Source: Sphingomonas kyeonggiensis
Lineage (GTDB): Bacteria > Pseudomonadota > Alphaproteobacteria > Sphingomonadales > Sphingomonadaceae
Assembly: GCF_030812785.1 (NCBI RefSeq)
Contig: NZ_JAUSTJ010000001.1
Coordinates: 310,001-374,000, forward strand
DNA length: 64,000 nt
Direction of reading: 5' to 3'
The translations under genes were made by a program, and so were the position numbers. The notes under the pieces are model-generated. The model saw only the letters and a program-made list of their open reading frames with translations, was not told the origin of the DNA and did not search any database. Positions within the stretch are counted from its first letter, which is position 1, and the number at the start of each line of letters is the position of its first letter. Below are positions 27,936-35,943 of this stretch, in pieces.

Positions 27936-28338
27936 GCCTTTCTGGCTGACGATCGAAGATGTCCGGGAAATTCATGACGACCAGATTCATAGCTTTGGCG
28001 GCCTGGCAGGCGTCAAGGATGAGGGACTGGTCGAGAGCGCCGTCGCGGCTCCGGTCAACCTCTATCATTATAAGGGCGTCGATGATGTCCTTGCGCTGGG
28101 CATTCGTCTCTGCATGGCGATCGCCCGCGATCACGGATATGTGGACGGCAACAAGCGGACCGGCGCGGCGGCCATGCTCGAGTTCTTCGTGCTGAATGGC
28201 TATTGGCTCGGCGTTCCGGACGACAATGAGACTCATCCGCTGCTCGGCACGCTGGTCGTGCAGACCCTGCTGGATGAACTAGATGAGTCTCAGCTCTACG
28301 ATATCCTCATAGCCTATTTCCGGCCGCTCGTGCCTTAG
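27925..28338 (+). CDS. doc: Death-on-curing (Doc/Fic-fold) toxin
   Basis: Doc proteins phosphorylate elongation factor Tu and stop translation. 137 residues. The start is TTG 27925 (LESEPFWLT, read as Met); no ATG is available before the conserved domain. Motifs: IHDDQIHSFGGLAGVKDEG, and the active site HGYVDGNKRTGAAAMLEFF, matching HxFx(D/N)xNKR. Together with the upstream gene it forms a complete toxin-antitoxin module placed inside the decayed GTA cluster. Confidence 0.88.
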   Translation: MESEPFWLTIEDVREIHDDQIHSFGGLAGVKDEGLVESAVAAPVNLYHYKGVDDVLALGIRLCMAIARDHGYVDGNKRTGAAAMLEFFVLNGYWLGVPDDNETHPLLGTLVVQTLLDELDESQLYDILIAYFRPLVP

Positions 28339-28357
28339 GCGCATCGGCAGGCCGCGT

Positions 28358-28447
28358 CGATCGCCGGACCGGGCGGACGCTCTGGTCTGGGCGATGACCG
28401 AGCTGATGCTGAGCAAGCGGGGCAAGGCGGCGATACGGCTGTTGTGA
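28358..28447 (+). pseudogene. Duplicated 3' end of the large terminase gene
   Basis: These 90 nt encode RSPDRADALVWAMTELMLSK plus RGKAAIRLL and a stop, the same 29 residues that end the intact terminase (27603-27692). All base differences (about eight, including TAG versus TGA) leave the protein unchanged. No start or upstream homology is present. It is the remnant of a second terminase end left when the toxin-antitoxin segment entered. Confidence 0.88.
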
Positions 28448-28453
28448 AAGAAT

Positions 28454-28604
28454 CTCCCCTCCCGGCAAGGGAGGGGACGGGGTGGGTCGGCGACGGCGAG
28501 GCTTGATGCCTCGTCAGGCGCTTCAGAGGCGCGGGCGGAGAGAGCCTTTTGGGCGCGCAGACGCGCGCACCCACCCCCAAACCCCTCCCTTGCAGGGAGG
28601 GGAG
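28454..28604. repeat. Inverted-repeat element (family 2)
   Basis: Second copy of the element at 21997-22121. Left arm CTCCCCTCCCGGCAAGGGAG...GGTGGGT (28454-28487), right arm ACCCACCCCCAAACCCCTCC...GGGAG (28569-28604), core with CTTGATGCCTCG. It begins 7 nt after the terminase remnant and ends just before the EF-hand gene. Confidence 0.85.
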
Positions 28605-28627
28605 TCTTCAGGATTGGGAGAACCGAG

Positions 28628-28939
28628 ATGACGGAACGGAAGCTGTTCCGGCGGGCGATCGTGCTTGCCGGGATGCTGGGGCTGTGCGGCTGCGCGCTGA
28701 GCGTGGGTGCGCTGCTCGATGCGGGGAGCGCGGCGCTGGTGGCGCGCTTCGATACCGACCGCGATGGCGGGCTCGGGCCGGCGGAGGTGATTGCGATGGT
28801 CGCCTCCGCCGTGCCGGGCAAGGGCGCCGAGCGCGACGCGCTGCGCGCCGGGCTGACGGCGGGATACTGGACGCGGGACTGCGACCGGGACGGCCGGCTG
28901 ACCGCGGCGGAGCTGGCGGCGAGCGGTTCGTGCGGGTGA
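28628..28939 (+). CDS. EF-hand domain putative lipoprotein
   Basis: 103 residues. The N-terminus is basic then hydrophobic and ends in LCGC (Cys 22), a possible lipobox. Two calcium-binding EF-hand loops follow: DTDRDGGLGPAE (about residues 42-53) and DCDRDGRLTAAE (about 82-93). Likely an envelope-anchored calcium-binding protein. It sits between GTA remnants but has no obvious phage role. Confidence 0.82.
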   Translation: MTERKLFRRAIVLAGMLGLCGCALSVGALLDAGSAALVARFDTDRDGGLGPAEVIAMVASAVPGKGAERDALRAGLTAGYWTRDCDRDGRLTAAELAASGSCG

Positions 28940-28999
28940 TTGCCTAGCGGTGGGGGCCATCCTGGATGCGGCTGGCGATTCCCTGTCCGAACAAGCTGT

Positions 29000-29028
29000 C
29001 CGTCATCCCCGCGAAGGCGGGGAACGCC
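29000..29028. repeat. Single REP arm (family 1)
   Basis: One unpaired arm, GTCATCCCCGCGAAGGCGGG with flanks, related to the paired copies at 8.0, 9.6 and 10.9 kb. It abuts a fragment that may be the end of a tail gene. Confidence 0.7.
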
Positions 29029-29112
29029 AGCGCAGACGCTACGCCTCGCGCGCTGGCCCAATCGAGCCGGCAGGTGGCGCGGGCAGTGAAAGCCGCGCTG
29101 GCGGCGGAGTGA
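29023..29112 (+). pseudogene. Possible 3' remnant of a tail tape-measure gene
   Basis: The frame to TGA 29112 encodes NASADATPRALAQSSRQVAR then AVKAALAAE. The 'SSRQVARAVKAAL' ending resembles the extreme C-terminus of GTA/prophage tape-measure proteins, which normally stand just before the DUF2460 gene, as here. The frame upstream is supplied only by a REP arm, so the body of the gene is gone. Assignment is tentative. Confidence 0.3.
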
Positions 29113-29122
29113 AGGGGGACCG

Positions 29123-29437
29123 CTAGCGGCGCGGTGCGCTGAACAGGGCGAGTATCAGGATCAGCGCGAAGAAGGCGAGCAGGCCATATTGCAGCAAGAT
29201 CTGCATCCGATCGAGGCCACGGATGTGCCGGTCAATCTCGGGATCCCGCAGCATCCGGTAGCGTGTGTGCCGATCGAGCGCGCGAGCGCCTCGCGGAAGG
29301 CTGCGGGTCATGCTGTCGATCACCTGCAGCGCACCCGGGTGCCGCTCGGCAACTGCATCGCGCAACCGCTTCTGCAACCAGGCCACGCGCCCCAACAGCA
29401 ACAGGAAGATGCCGGGCAGGATCAGAAAGAACCACAT
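29123..29437 (-). CDS. Hypothetical small membrane protein
   Basis: 104 residues with two hydrophobic helices (about 2-20, FFLILPGIFLLLLGRVAW, and about 82-100, LLQYGLLAFFALILILALF) flanking a basic cytoplasmic-type region rich in Arg. Not recognised. It lies on the minus strand inside the GTA gap, convergent with the preceding remnant. Confidence 0.65.
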   Translation of the reverse strand: MWFFLILPGIFLLLLGRVAWLQKRLRDAVAERHPGALQVIDSMTRSLPRGARALDRHTRYRMLRDPEIDRHIRGLDRMQILLQYGLLAFFALILILALFSAPRR

Positions 29438-29489
29438 GCTGGCGGCTTAGCACAGGGAAGCGAGCCGTCCAGATTTCGGAGCGGCAGCT

Positions 29490-29750
29490 TCAGGGTTGCG
29501 CGGCCATGCCGTCGAGCAGATCGCGCAGCCAGGGCAGCCGGTTCGCCGCGTCATCCTGGGCATCAAGGGCCGAGGCATAAAGCCCCGACGGCGGATAATC
29601 GGAGCGCCAATATTCGTAGCTGCTACCAAAATCTTCATCCTGGACCAGCTCGAAGACGACGTAGCGAAAGCGATCCTCGGCCACGCGCTCGAGGATCACG
29701 CGGTGCATGCCATCGGGATGGGTCCATTCGAGCATCTGCTCTGCAGTCAT
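29490..29750 (-). CDS. Hypothetical 86-residue protein
   Basis: ATG 29750 (MTAEQMLEWTHPDGMHRVI) is preferred; a longer frame would overlap the DUF2460 gene on the other strand. The small acidic protein is rich in aromatic residues (FRYVVFELVQDEDFGSSYEY, WRSDYPPSGLYAS). No signal, helix bundle or known motif. Family unknown. Confidence 0.65.
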   Translation of the reverse strand: MTAEQMLEWTHPDGMHRVILERVAEDRFRYVVFELVQDEDFGSSYEYWRSDYPPSGLYASALDAQDDAANRLPWLRDLLDGMAAQP

Positions 29751-29787
29751 GCGGGCAGCGTGCCACACCGGGAAGGAGAGATGCAAC

Positions 29788-31998
29788 ATGGCCCATTGGC
29801 TCGCCGATGCGCGCCGCGGGCAGGCCGAGGGCGTGCTCTCACGCTTCGACCCTGCGTATTGGACGGTCAACTTTCCCCGTCCGATGATGGCGGCGGTGAC
29901 CAGTACCGCGCCCGATGCGCTGCGGGTGGATGCGGTCTTCTATCGCCAGGACGATCTTGCCGGGCTGATCTGGGAAGCCGAGGACCGGCATGACCATCCG
30001 CTGCTGCGCTACGCGACCGAGCGGGACTTTCGTGGCTGCCGGCTGAAGTTCCGTTGGCGCTCCTCGGGTGTGAAGCCGCTCGATGCGGTCCATGGCCCGG
30101 TGCTGACGATCGAGGGACGCGACGCCGCGGGCACTCCACGTGCCTGGTATGTCCGGCTGTGGAACTATGCGAACGGGACGGCGGAGGATGCGCTGGTCTC
30201 GATCGACTTCGCGACCGTGCAGGGCGGGTATCTGCTGCCCGACGAGGCCGATCCGGTCTGGGCCGGCGATGTCGACCGGATGTTCGTCTCGCTGGTGGCG
30301 CCGGGCTATACCGAGGCCGACGCCGACCTGGCCGCGCCGGCCGAAGGCTGGGTCGAGCTCAGCGCGATAGCCTGCGAGGGGCCGGGGGCAGTGCTGGCGG
30401 TGGGCGACGTGATCGTGCCCGAACACGGGCTGAGCATCGCCAATGGCTATGACGACAATTATCACCTGACGCCCGAGCGGCTGCTGCGCAACATCGTCCA
30501 GCTCGGCTGGCGCGGGGCGATCCTGCACTATGTCGGAATGAGCCATTATTTCCGGCTCGAGGCCAGCTCGGGCGGCCATTATGTGAGCCTGGGCGCGACG
30601 GCGCTGAACGTCGCCTGCCGGGCCTGGCACGCCGATTTCGCGGCGCGGGCCAGGGCGCTTGGCTACGACCTGATCCTGTCGCTTTCCTATGAGCTGCTCG
30701 ACCAGCATTGCTGGGGCGACTGGAAGCAGCGCGCGGCGGACGGGGCGCCAGCGCTGACCGGCTGGGATCCGCCCTCCACCCTGCTCTCGCCCGCGCATGG
30801 CGGAGCGATGGCCTATCTGCGCGCGGTGGCACGCGAGTTTGCCGGGATCGCGCGCGATGCGGGGTTGCGGGTGCGCTTCCAGATCGGCGAGCCCTGGTGG
30901 TGGACGCTGCCCGACGGCAGCCTGTGCATCCATGATGCGGTCGCCCAGGCTGCGCTGGCGGGTGCCGGCGATGTCGAGACGGCCGCGGGCGCGCTGCTCG
31001 CGGCATCGACGCTGGCGCTGCGCGATGCGGTGCGCGAGGTCGATACGGAGGTGGAGACGCTGCTGCTCGTCTATGCGCCGACTGCCCTGGCCGCGCCCGC
31101 GGCCAATGTGCCGGTCGGCTGGGCGGCACCGGCCTTCGACGTGCTGCAGCTCGAGGATTATGACTGGGCGGCGGCGGGCGACGCGACGGCGAGCGCGCGA
31201 GGGATCGCGGCGATCGAGGCGCGGCTGGGCTATCCGGTAGACGACCAGCATTATCTCGCCGGCTTCGTGCTGCGGCCCGAGGATCGCTGGCAATGGCCCA
31301 ATGTCGCGGCAGCAGCCGGACGGGCCCGGCGGCGCGGGGTGGCACGCACCTTTGTCTGGGCGCTGCCCCAGGTGCTGCGCGACGGCTTCGTGCATTTCGA
31401 CCAGGAGGAAGACGTGGACGCGTTCGACGACGTGCTGTTCCCGCTCGCGATGGGTCGCGAGGCGGAAGTGGTGCCCGAGGTCTCGACTTCGATCGTGGCC
31501 AGCGCGGGCGGGCGCGAGAAGCGCAATGCCGAATGGGCGGAGGCGCGGACCTCCTATGATATCGGCCCGGGGCTGCGCTCCGAGATGGACGTAGCCGAGC
31601 TGCTCGCCTTCTTCCGGGCGCGGATGGGGCCGGCGCGCGGCTTCCGGCTGCGCGATCCGTTCGACTGTTTCGCGCTGGATGAGCTGATCGGCGTGGGCGA
31701 CGGGGTGACCACGCATTTCCAGCTGGTGCGGCGCTATGGCAGCGTGGTGCGACGAATCACCCGGCCGGTGGCGCAGACGCTGGTGGTCGAGATCGACGGC
31801 GCCGAGACCGAGGACTTCACGCTGGGCGAAGGCGGGGTGGTGACGCTGGGCCTGGCGCCTGCCGAGGATGTGGCGGTGACCGCACGCTTCCTGTTCGACG
31901 TGCCCGTGCGCTTCGCCGAGGACCGGCTGAGCGTGAGCCGGGCGACGTTCCTTGCGGGCGCGCTCGCCTCGGTGCCCCTGGTCGAGATCCGCGAATGA
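29788..31998 (+). CDS. DUF2460 phage/GTA tail protein with N-terminal hydrolase-like domain
   Basis: 736 residues from ATG 29788 (MAHWLADARRGQ) after AAGGAGAG. The C-terminal ~200 residues (from about 540) carry DUF2460/TIGR02217: RNAEWAEARTSYDIGPGLRS, FRARMGPARGFRLRDPFD, TTHFQLVRRYG. The first ~520 residues look like a carbohydrate-acting β-sandwich plus TIM-barrel (SIANGYDDNYHLTPERLLRN, QIGEPWWWTLPDGSL, FDVLQLEDYDW). In the Rhodobacter GTA the TIM-like domain is part of the host-specificity protein, so here it appears to sit on a different tail component. Confidence 0.85.
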   Translation: MAHWLADARRGQAEGVLSRFDPAYWTVNFPRPMMAAVTSTAPDALRVDAVFYRQDDLAGLIWEAEDRHDHPLLRYATERDFRGCRLKFRWRSSGVKPLDAVHGPVLTIEGRDAAGTPRAWYVRLWNYANGTAEDALVSIDFATVQGGYLLPDEADPVWAGDVDRMFVSLVAPGYTEADADLAAPAEGWVELSAIACEGPGAVLAVGDVIVPEHGLSIANGYDDNYHLTPERLLRNIVQLGWRGAILHYVGMSHYFRLEASSGGHYVSLGATALNVACRAWHADFAARARALGYDLILSLSYELLDQHCWGDWKQRAADGAPALTGWDPPSTLLSPAHGGAMAYLRAVAREFAGIARDAGLRVRFQIGEPWWWTLPDGSLCIHDAVAQAALAGAGDVETAAGALLAASTLALRDAVREVDTEVETLLLVYAPTALAAPAANVPVGWAAPAFDVLQLEDYDWAAAGDATASARGIAAIEARLGYPVDDQHYLAGFVLRPEDRWQWPNVAAAAGRARRRGVARTFVWALPQVLRDGFVHFDQEEDVDAFDDVLFPLAMGREAEVVPEVSTSIVASAGGREKRNAEWAEARTSYDIGPGLRSEMDVAELLAFFRARMGPARGFRLRDPFDCFALDELIGVGDGVTTHFQLVRRYGSVVRRITRPVAQTLVVEIDGAETEDFTLGEGGVVTLGLAPAEDVAVTARFLFDVPVRFAEDRLSVSRATFLAGALASVPLVEIRE

Positions 31999-32798
31999 GC
32001 TGGCTGGACGGGGAACTCACCACGCTGGCGCTGTGCTGGCGGATCGAACGGCGCGACGGCGTGACGATCGGGCTTACCGCGCATGACCGGGACATCATGT
32101 TGGACGGGCTGGTCCACCGTGCCGCGCCGGGCATGGTACCGAGCGCGATCACCCGCGGCGCCGGGACGGAGCCGGCGAGCATGGACGTGACCGGCGCGCT
32201 GACCAGCGACGCGATCAGCGAGACAGACCTGCTCGCCGGGCGCTGGGATGGGGCGCGGGTGACGATCTTCGCCTGCGACTGGACCGATCCCGCCAACCGG
32301 GTGGCGCTGGGCGAGGGCAACATCGGCGCGGTGGAGACGCGCGACGGCATGCTCACCGCCGAGCTGCGCGGGGCGACGGCGATGCTCGATCGGCCGGTGG
32401 CGGAGGAAACTTCGGCCGAATGCCGCGCCGAGCTGGGCGACCGGCGCTGCCGGGTGGCGATGGCGGGGCGCAGGCGCTTCGCCATGGTGACGGCGATCGA
32501 CGACAATGTGCTGACGGTCGATGTGGGGGAGCCGGTGCCCAATGCCTATGGCCAGGGGCGGCTGCGCTGGATCAGCGGGGCCAATTCGGGGCTCGAGGCG
32601 CGGATTCTCAGCTCCTCGGGAACGCAGCTGACCTTGCGCCGGCCGCCGCATTTCGACGCCGTGGGACGGGTGCTGCTGGTCGAGGGATGCGACCGGACCC
32701 TGGCGACCTGCGCGGGACGGTTCGGCAATGCGCTCAACTTTCGGGGCGAACCCTATCTGCCGGGCATCGACCTGCTGACCCGCTATCCGGGCGGATGA
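31995..32798 (+). CDS. DUF2163 tail assembly protein (RcGTA gp13-like)
   Basis: 267 residues, overlapping the previous stop by ATGA. N-terminal MSWLDGELTTLALCWRIERR with GLTAHDRDIMLDG, then FACDWTDPANRVALGEGNIG and the C-terminal Cys-containing part (AECRAELGDRRCRVAM, VEGCDRTLATCAGRFGNALN, FRGEPYLPGIDLL) are diagnostic of the DUF2163/BR0599 family. The four Cys near the C-terminus suggest an Fe-S or metal site as in gp13. Part of the baseplate. Confidence 0.93.
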   Translation: MSWLDGELTTLALCWRIERRDGVTIGLTAHDRDIMLDGLVHRAAPGMVPSAITRGAGTEPASMDVTGALTSDAISETDLLAGRWDGARVTIFACDWTDPANRVALGEGNIGAVETRDGMLTAELRGATAMLDRPVAEETSAECRAELGDRRCRVAMAGRRRFAMVTAIDDNVLTVDVGEPVPNAYGQGRLRWISGANSGLEARILSSSGTQLTLRRPPHFDAVGRVLLVEGCDRTLATCAGRFGNALNFRGEPYLPGIDLLTRYPGG

Positions 32799-33178
32799 GC
32801 GGCGCGGAGGTGGTCGCCCGGGCGCGGGCGGCGATCGGCGTACGCTTCCGGCCAAGGGGACGGACGCCGGCGGGCGGGCTCGACTGTGTCGGGCTGGTGG
32901 GATGGGCGCATGGCCGGGCGGTGCCGGGCGGCTATGCGATGCGGAGCGGCGATGTCGCGCGGGTGCGGGCGGTCGCCACGGGGGCAGGGCTGGTCGCGGG
33001 GGAAGGGCGACGGGCGGGCGATCTGGTGCTGCTCGCGAGCGGCGCGGGGCAGATCCATCTCGGCATCGATAGCGGGACGGGGCTGATCCATGCCGACGCG
33101 ATGCTGGGCCGGGTGGTCGAGCGGCCCGACCCGCTGCCTTGGCCGGTGATCGGCCGCTGGCGAACAAGGGAGGAATAA
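32795..33178 (+). CDS. NlpC/P60-type peptidase (RcGTA gp14-like)
   Basis: 127 residues from ATG 32795, overlapping the DUF2163 stop. Catalytic Cys in GGLDCVGLVGWAHG and His in GQIHLGIDSGTGLIHADA fit a cell-wall peptidase of the tail tip that opens peptidoglycan during DNA entry. Shorter than typical gp14 (about 150) but with both catalytic residues. Confidence 0.9.
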   Translation: MSGAEVVARARAAIGVRFRPRGRTPAGGLDCVGLVGWAHGRAVPGGYAMRSGDVARVRAVATGAGLVAGEGRRAGDLVLLASGAGQIHLGIDSGTGLIHADAMLGRVVERPDPLPWPVIGRWRTREE

Positions 33179-33181
33179 GCG

Positions 33182-35338
33182 ATGGCGACCGTGGTGCTTA
33201 CCGTGGCCGGCGGGCTGATCGGCGGGCCCTGGGGTGCCGCGATCGGCGCGCAAATCGGCAATGCCGTCGACCATGCGGTGTTCGGCGGGGGCAAGGGGCG
33301 CGAGGGGCCGCGGCTGAGCGACCTCAAGGTGCAGACCTCTTCCTATGGCACCCAGATCCCGAAACTGTTCGGCACGATGCGCGTGGCGGGATCGGTGATC
33401 TGGGCGACCGACCTGGTCGAGCATCGCAACCGCCAGTCGGGCGGCAAGGGCCAGCCGAGCAGCACGACCTACAGCTATACGGCCAGCCTGGCGGTGGCGC
33501 TTTCCGGCCGGCCGATCCTGGGGGTGGGCCGGATATGGGCCGACGGCCAGCTGCTGCGCGGCGCGGCGGGCGACTTCAAGGCGCGTACCGGCTTCCGGCT
33601 GCACCTGGGCGGCGAGGACCAGCCGGCGGACCCGCTGATCATCGCGGCGGAGGGCGCGGGGCTGGCGCCGGCGCATCGCGGCACCGCCTATGCAGTGTTC
33701 GAGGATCTCGAATTGGGTCCCTATGGGAACCGGATACCGTCGCTGACCTTCGAGGTGCAGGCCGATGCCGCGCCGGTGCAGGCGGGCGACATCGCGGTGG
33801 CGCTGGGCGCGGTGGAGGCGAGTGACCCGACGGTGGCGCTGGCGGGCTTCGCGGCGCAGGGGACGAATCTCGGCGCGGTCGCGCAGCTGCTGGCGGATGC
33901 TGCCGGCGGCTGGTTCGGCGAGGGGCGGGTGCTGCGCTGCGGTGCGGGCGAGGCCATCATGGTCAGCGATGACGGCGTCGGCGGGAAAGGCCGCGCGAAC
34001 CGCTCGATCGCGGCGGCGAGCAGCGTGCCGCGAACGCTGACGCTCAGCCATTACGACCCGGCACGCGACTATCAGATCGGCGTGCAGCGCGCCGGCAGCC
34101 TTGGCGGAGGACCGGGTGAGCGGCGGATCGAACTGCCCGCGGTGATCGACGCCGGCGGCGCGCGGACGCTGGCCGAGGCGGCGCTGCTGCGCGCCGATAC
34201 CGAGCGGACGCGGCGGAGCGTGCACCTTGGCTGGGAAGCACTCACCGTATCGCCTGGAGCGCGGGTGCGGATCGCCGGGAGCCCCGGCATCTGGCGGGTC
34301 GATGGCTGGAAGCTCGAGGCGATGACCGTCTCGCTCGATTGCGTCGCGCTGGCGCCCGAGGTCGCGCCGATTCCCGCGGCCAGCGGGCGGGTGTCGCGTG
34401 CCGACGACGCCGTGGTCGGCCGGACCATGGTGCACGCCTTCGAGCTGCCGCCGATCGACGACATCACGTCGGCAGTGCCCAGGCTGGCGGTCGCGGCCGC
34501 CGGTGCCGGCCCGGCATGGCGCCGGGCGGCGTTGTTGCTCAGCACGGACGGCGGGACTTCCTGGCAGGCGACGGGCGGGACCCGGGGCATTGCCGTGATC
34601 GGCGAGATACGCGTTCCGCCCGGCCCGGCCTCGCCGCTGATCGAGGACCGGCGCAACAGCGTCGAAGTCGCGCTGGCGCACGACGGAATGCAGCTCGATA
34701 AGGCCGACACGGCAGAGGTCGATCGGGGCGCCAATCTCGCCATGCTGGGGGACGAACTCATCCAGTTCACCAATGCCCAACCTCTGGGTGACCGGCGCTG
34801 GCGGCTTTCGGGCCTGTGGCGCGGACGACGCGGGACCGAACATGCGATCGGCAACCAGTCTGCGGGCGACCGCTTCGTGCTGCTCGATCCGGACACGCTC
34901 GCGATGATCGACCTGCCCCACACTGCAGTCGGCACGGAGGTGCAGCTGCTGGCGGAAGGCGCGGCGGACATCGGCGATCCGGCTGGCGCCCGGGCGACGG
35001 TCGACGGCATCTCCCTGCTGCCGCTCGCGCCGGTGCATCTGGCCGCACAACCGTTGCCCGGGGGCCGGGTGCAGTTGCGCTGGGCGCGACGCAGCCGAAC
35101 CGATTGGTTCTGGCAAGATCATGTCGATGTTGCCCCCGCACCGGAGGGGGAGCGCTACCGAGTCACCCTCATTCCCGTGAGCGGCGCGAGCTGGATGGTG
35201 GATACGCTGGCACCCGAGATGACGCTGCCCATCGGAACCGACACCAGCGACCTCGGAATCGAGGTCCGGCAATTGGGCACCGCCGGGCCCTCGCCGGCCG
35301 CGACACTTAGCTTGAAGATCCAAGGAGGGGAGACATGA
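33182..35338 (+). CDS. Tail-tip/host-specificity protein (RcGTA gp15-like, short form)
   Basis: 718 residues. The N-terminal glycine-rich hydrophobic segment (VAGGLIGGPWGAAIGAQIGN), then GPRLSDLKVQTSSYGTQIPK and the phage-tail-3 region (ALSGRPILGVGRIWADG, PYGNRIPSLTFEV) match the gp15 family. It lacks the ~500-residue TIM-barrel part found in the ~1300-residue Rhodobacter protein. The C-terminal end has a fibronectin-like β domain (PVHLAAQPLPGGRVQLRWAR). Confidence 0.88.
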   Translation: MATVVLTVAGGLIGGPWGAAIGAQIGNAVDHAVFGGGKGREGPRLSDLKVQTSSYGTQIPKLFGTMRVAGSVIWATDLVEHRNRQSGGKGQPSSTTYSYTASLAVALSGRPILGVGRIWADGQLLRGAAGDFKARTGFRLHLGGEDQPADPLIIAAEGAGLAPAHRGTAYAVFEDLELGPYGNRIPSLTFEVQADAAPVQAGDIAVALGAVEASDPTVALAGFAAQGTNLGAVAQLLADAAGGWFGEGRVLRCGAGEAIMVSDDGVGGKGRANRSIAAASSVPRTLTLSHYDPARDYQIGVQRAGSLGGGPGERRIELPAVIDAGGARTLAEAALLRADTERTRRSVHLGWEALTVSPGARVRIAGSPGIWRVDGWKLEAMTVSLDCVALAPEVAPIPAASGRVSRADDAVVGRTMVHAFELPPIDDITSAVPRLAVAAAGAGPAWRRAALLLSTDGGTSWQATGGTRGIAVIGEIRVPPGPASPLIEDRRNSVEVALAHDGMQLDKADTAEVDRGANLAMLGDELIQFTNAQPLGDRRWRLSGLWRGRRGTEHAIGNQSAGDRFVLLDPDTLAMIDLPHTAVGTEVQLLAEGAADIGDPAGARATVDGISLLPLAPVHLAAQPLPGGRVQLRWARRSRTDWFWQDHVDVAPAPEGERYRVTLIPVSGASWMVDTLAPEMTLPIGTDTSDLGIEVRQLGTAGPSPAATLSLKIQGGET

Positions 35339-35841
35339 CCGAGACCACCGACCGATTCGGCCTGCCGCTGCTGAACGCCGGTCAGGCACAGAAGGAAATG
35401 TATCACAATGAAGCGATCGTCGGACTCGACCTGCTCAGCCATGCCTGTGCCGAGGCCATCGGCCTGAACGCACCTCCGGCAGAGCCGGCGCCCGGCCAAT
35501 GCTGGATCGTTGGCGACACGCCGGAGAGCGCATGGCTAGGCCATGCCGGCGAAGTGGCCGGCTGGACCGAGGGCGGCTGGCGCTTCCTGGCGCCCCGCAA
35601 GGGCATGCGGCTGTGGCTGGGCGAGGTGGCGGGCTTTGCACTGTTCACCGGGGACGAATGGCGGACCGGCGAGATCCACGGCCGCGTGAAAGTGGAAGGC
35701 CAGCAGGTCGTAGGCGAACGCGCCGCGGCCATCGCGGAACCACAGGGCGGGCCGGTGGTTGATGCGCCAGCGCGGGCCGCAATTTCTGCGGTACTGGTTG
35801 CCTTGCGCGCGCACGGTCTCATCGAACCCGACGGACTGTGA
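35335..35841 (+). CDS. DUF2793 phage tail-associated protein
   Basis: 168 residues, overlapping gp15 by ATGA. The pattern LPLLNAGQAQKEMYHNEAI, then PGQCWIVGDTPESAWLGHAG and GWRFLAPRKGMRLWLGE, is typical of DUF2793 proteins at the end of GTA and prophage tail operons, possibly tail fibre parts or their stabilisers. Last gene of the baseplate operon. Confidence 0.88.
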   Translation: MTETTDRFGLPLLNAGQAQKEMYHNEAIVGLDLLSHACAEAIGLNAPPAEPAPGQCWIVGDTPESAWLGHAGEVAGWTEGGWRFLAPRKGMRLWLGEVAGFALFTGDEWRTGEIHGRVKVEGQQVVGERAAAIAEPQGGPVVDAPARAAISAVLVALRAHGLIEPDGL

Positions 35842-35943
35842 CGTTCATGCAACAGTGCCCGGATTTGTGCGCTTGCGCAGAAACTTTCGTTTCGGTACTG
35901 AGTTTTTCGCTGTCCGTAGTGACAATCATGAAAGGGGATTAAG

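Noticed and set aside
29839..31716. 625-residue open frame on the minus strand
   Set aside because: Shadow of the DUF2460 protein gene, caused by high-GC third positions.
32783..35389. 868-residue open frame on the minus strand
   Set aside because: Antisense of the gp14/gp15-like tail genes; low-complexity Arg/His/Pro composition, no recognisable domain.
25940..35841. Interpretation as an active temperate prophage
   Set aside because: No integrase, repressor, attachment-site duplication, capsid or lysis genes are present, and the gene order is that of GTA clusters.
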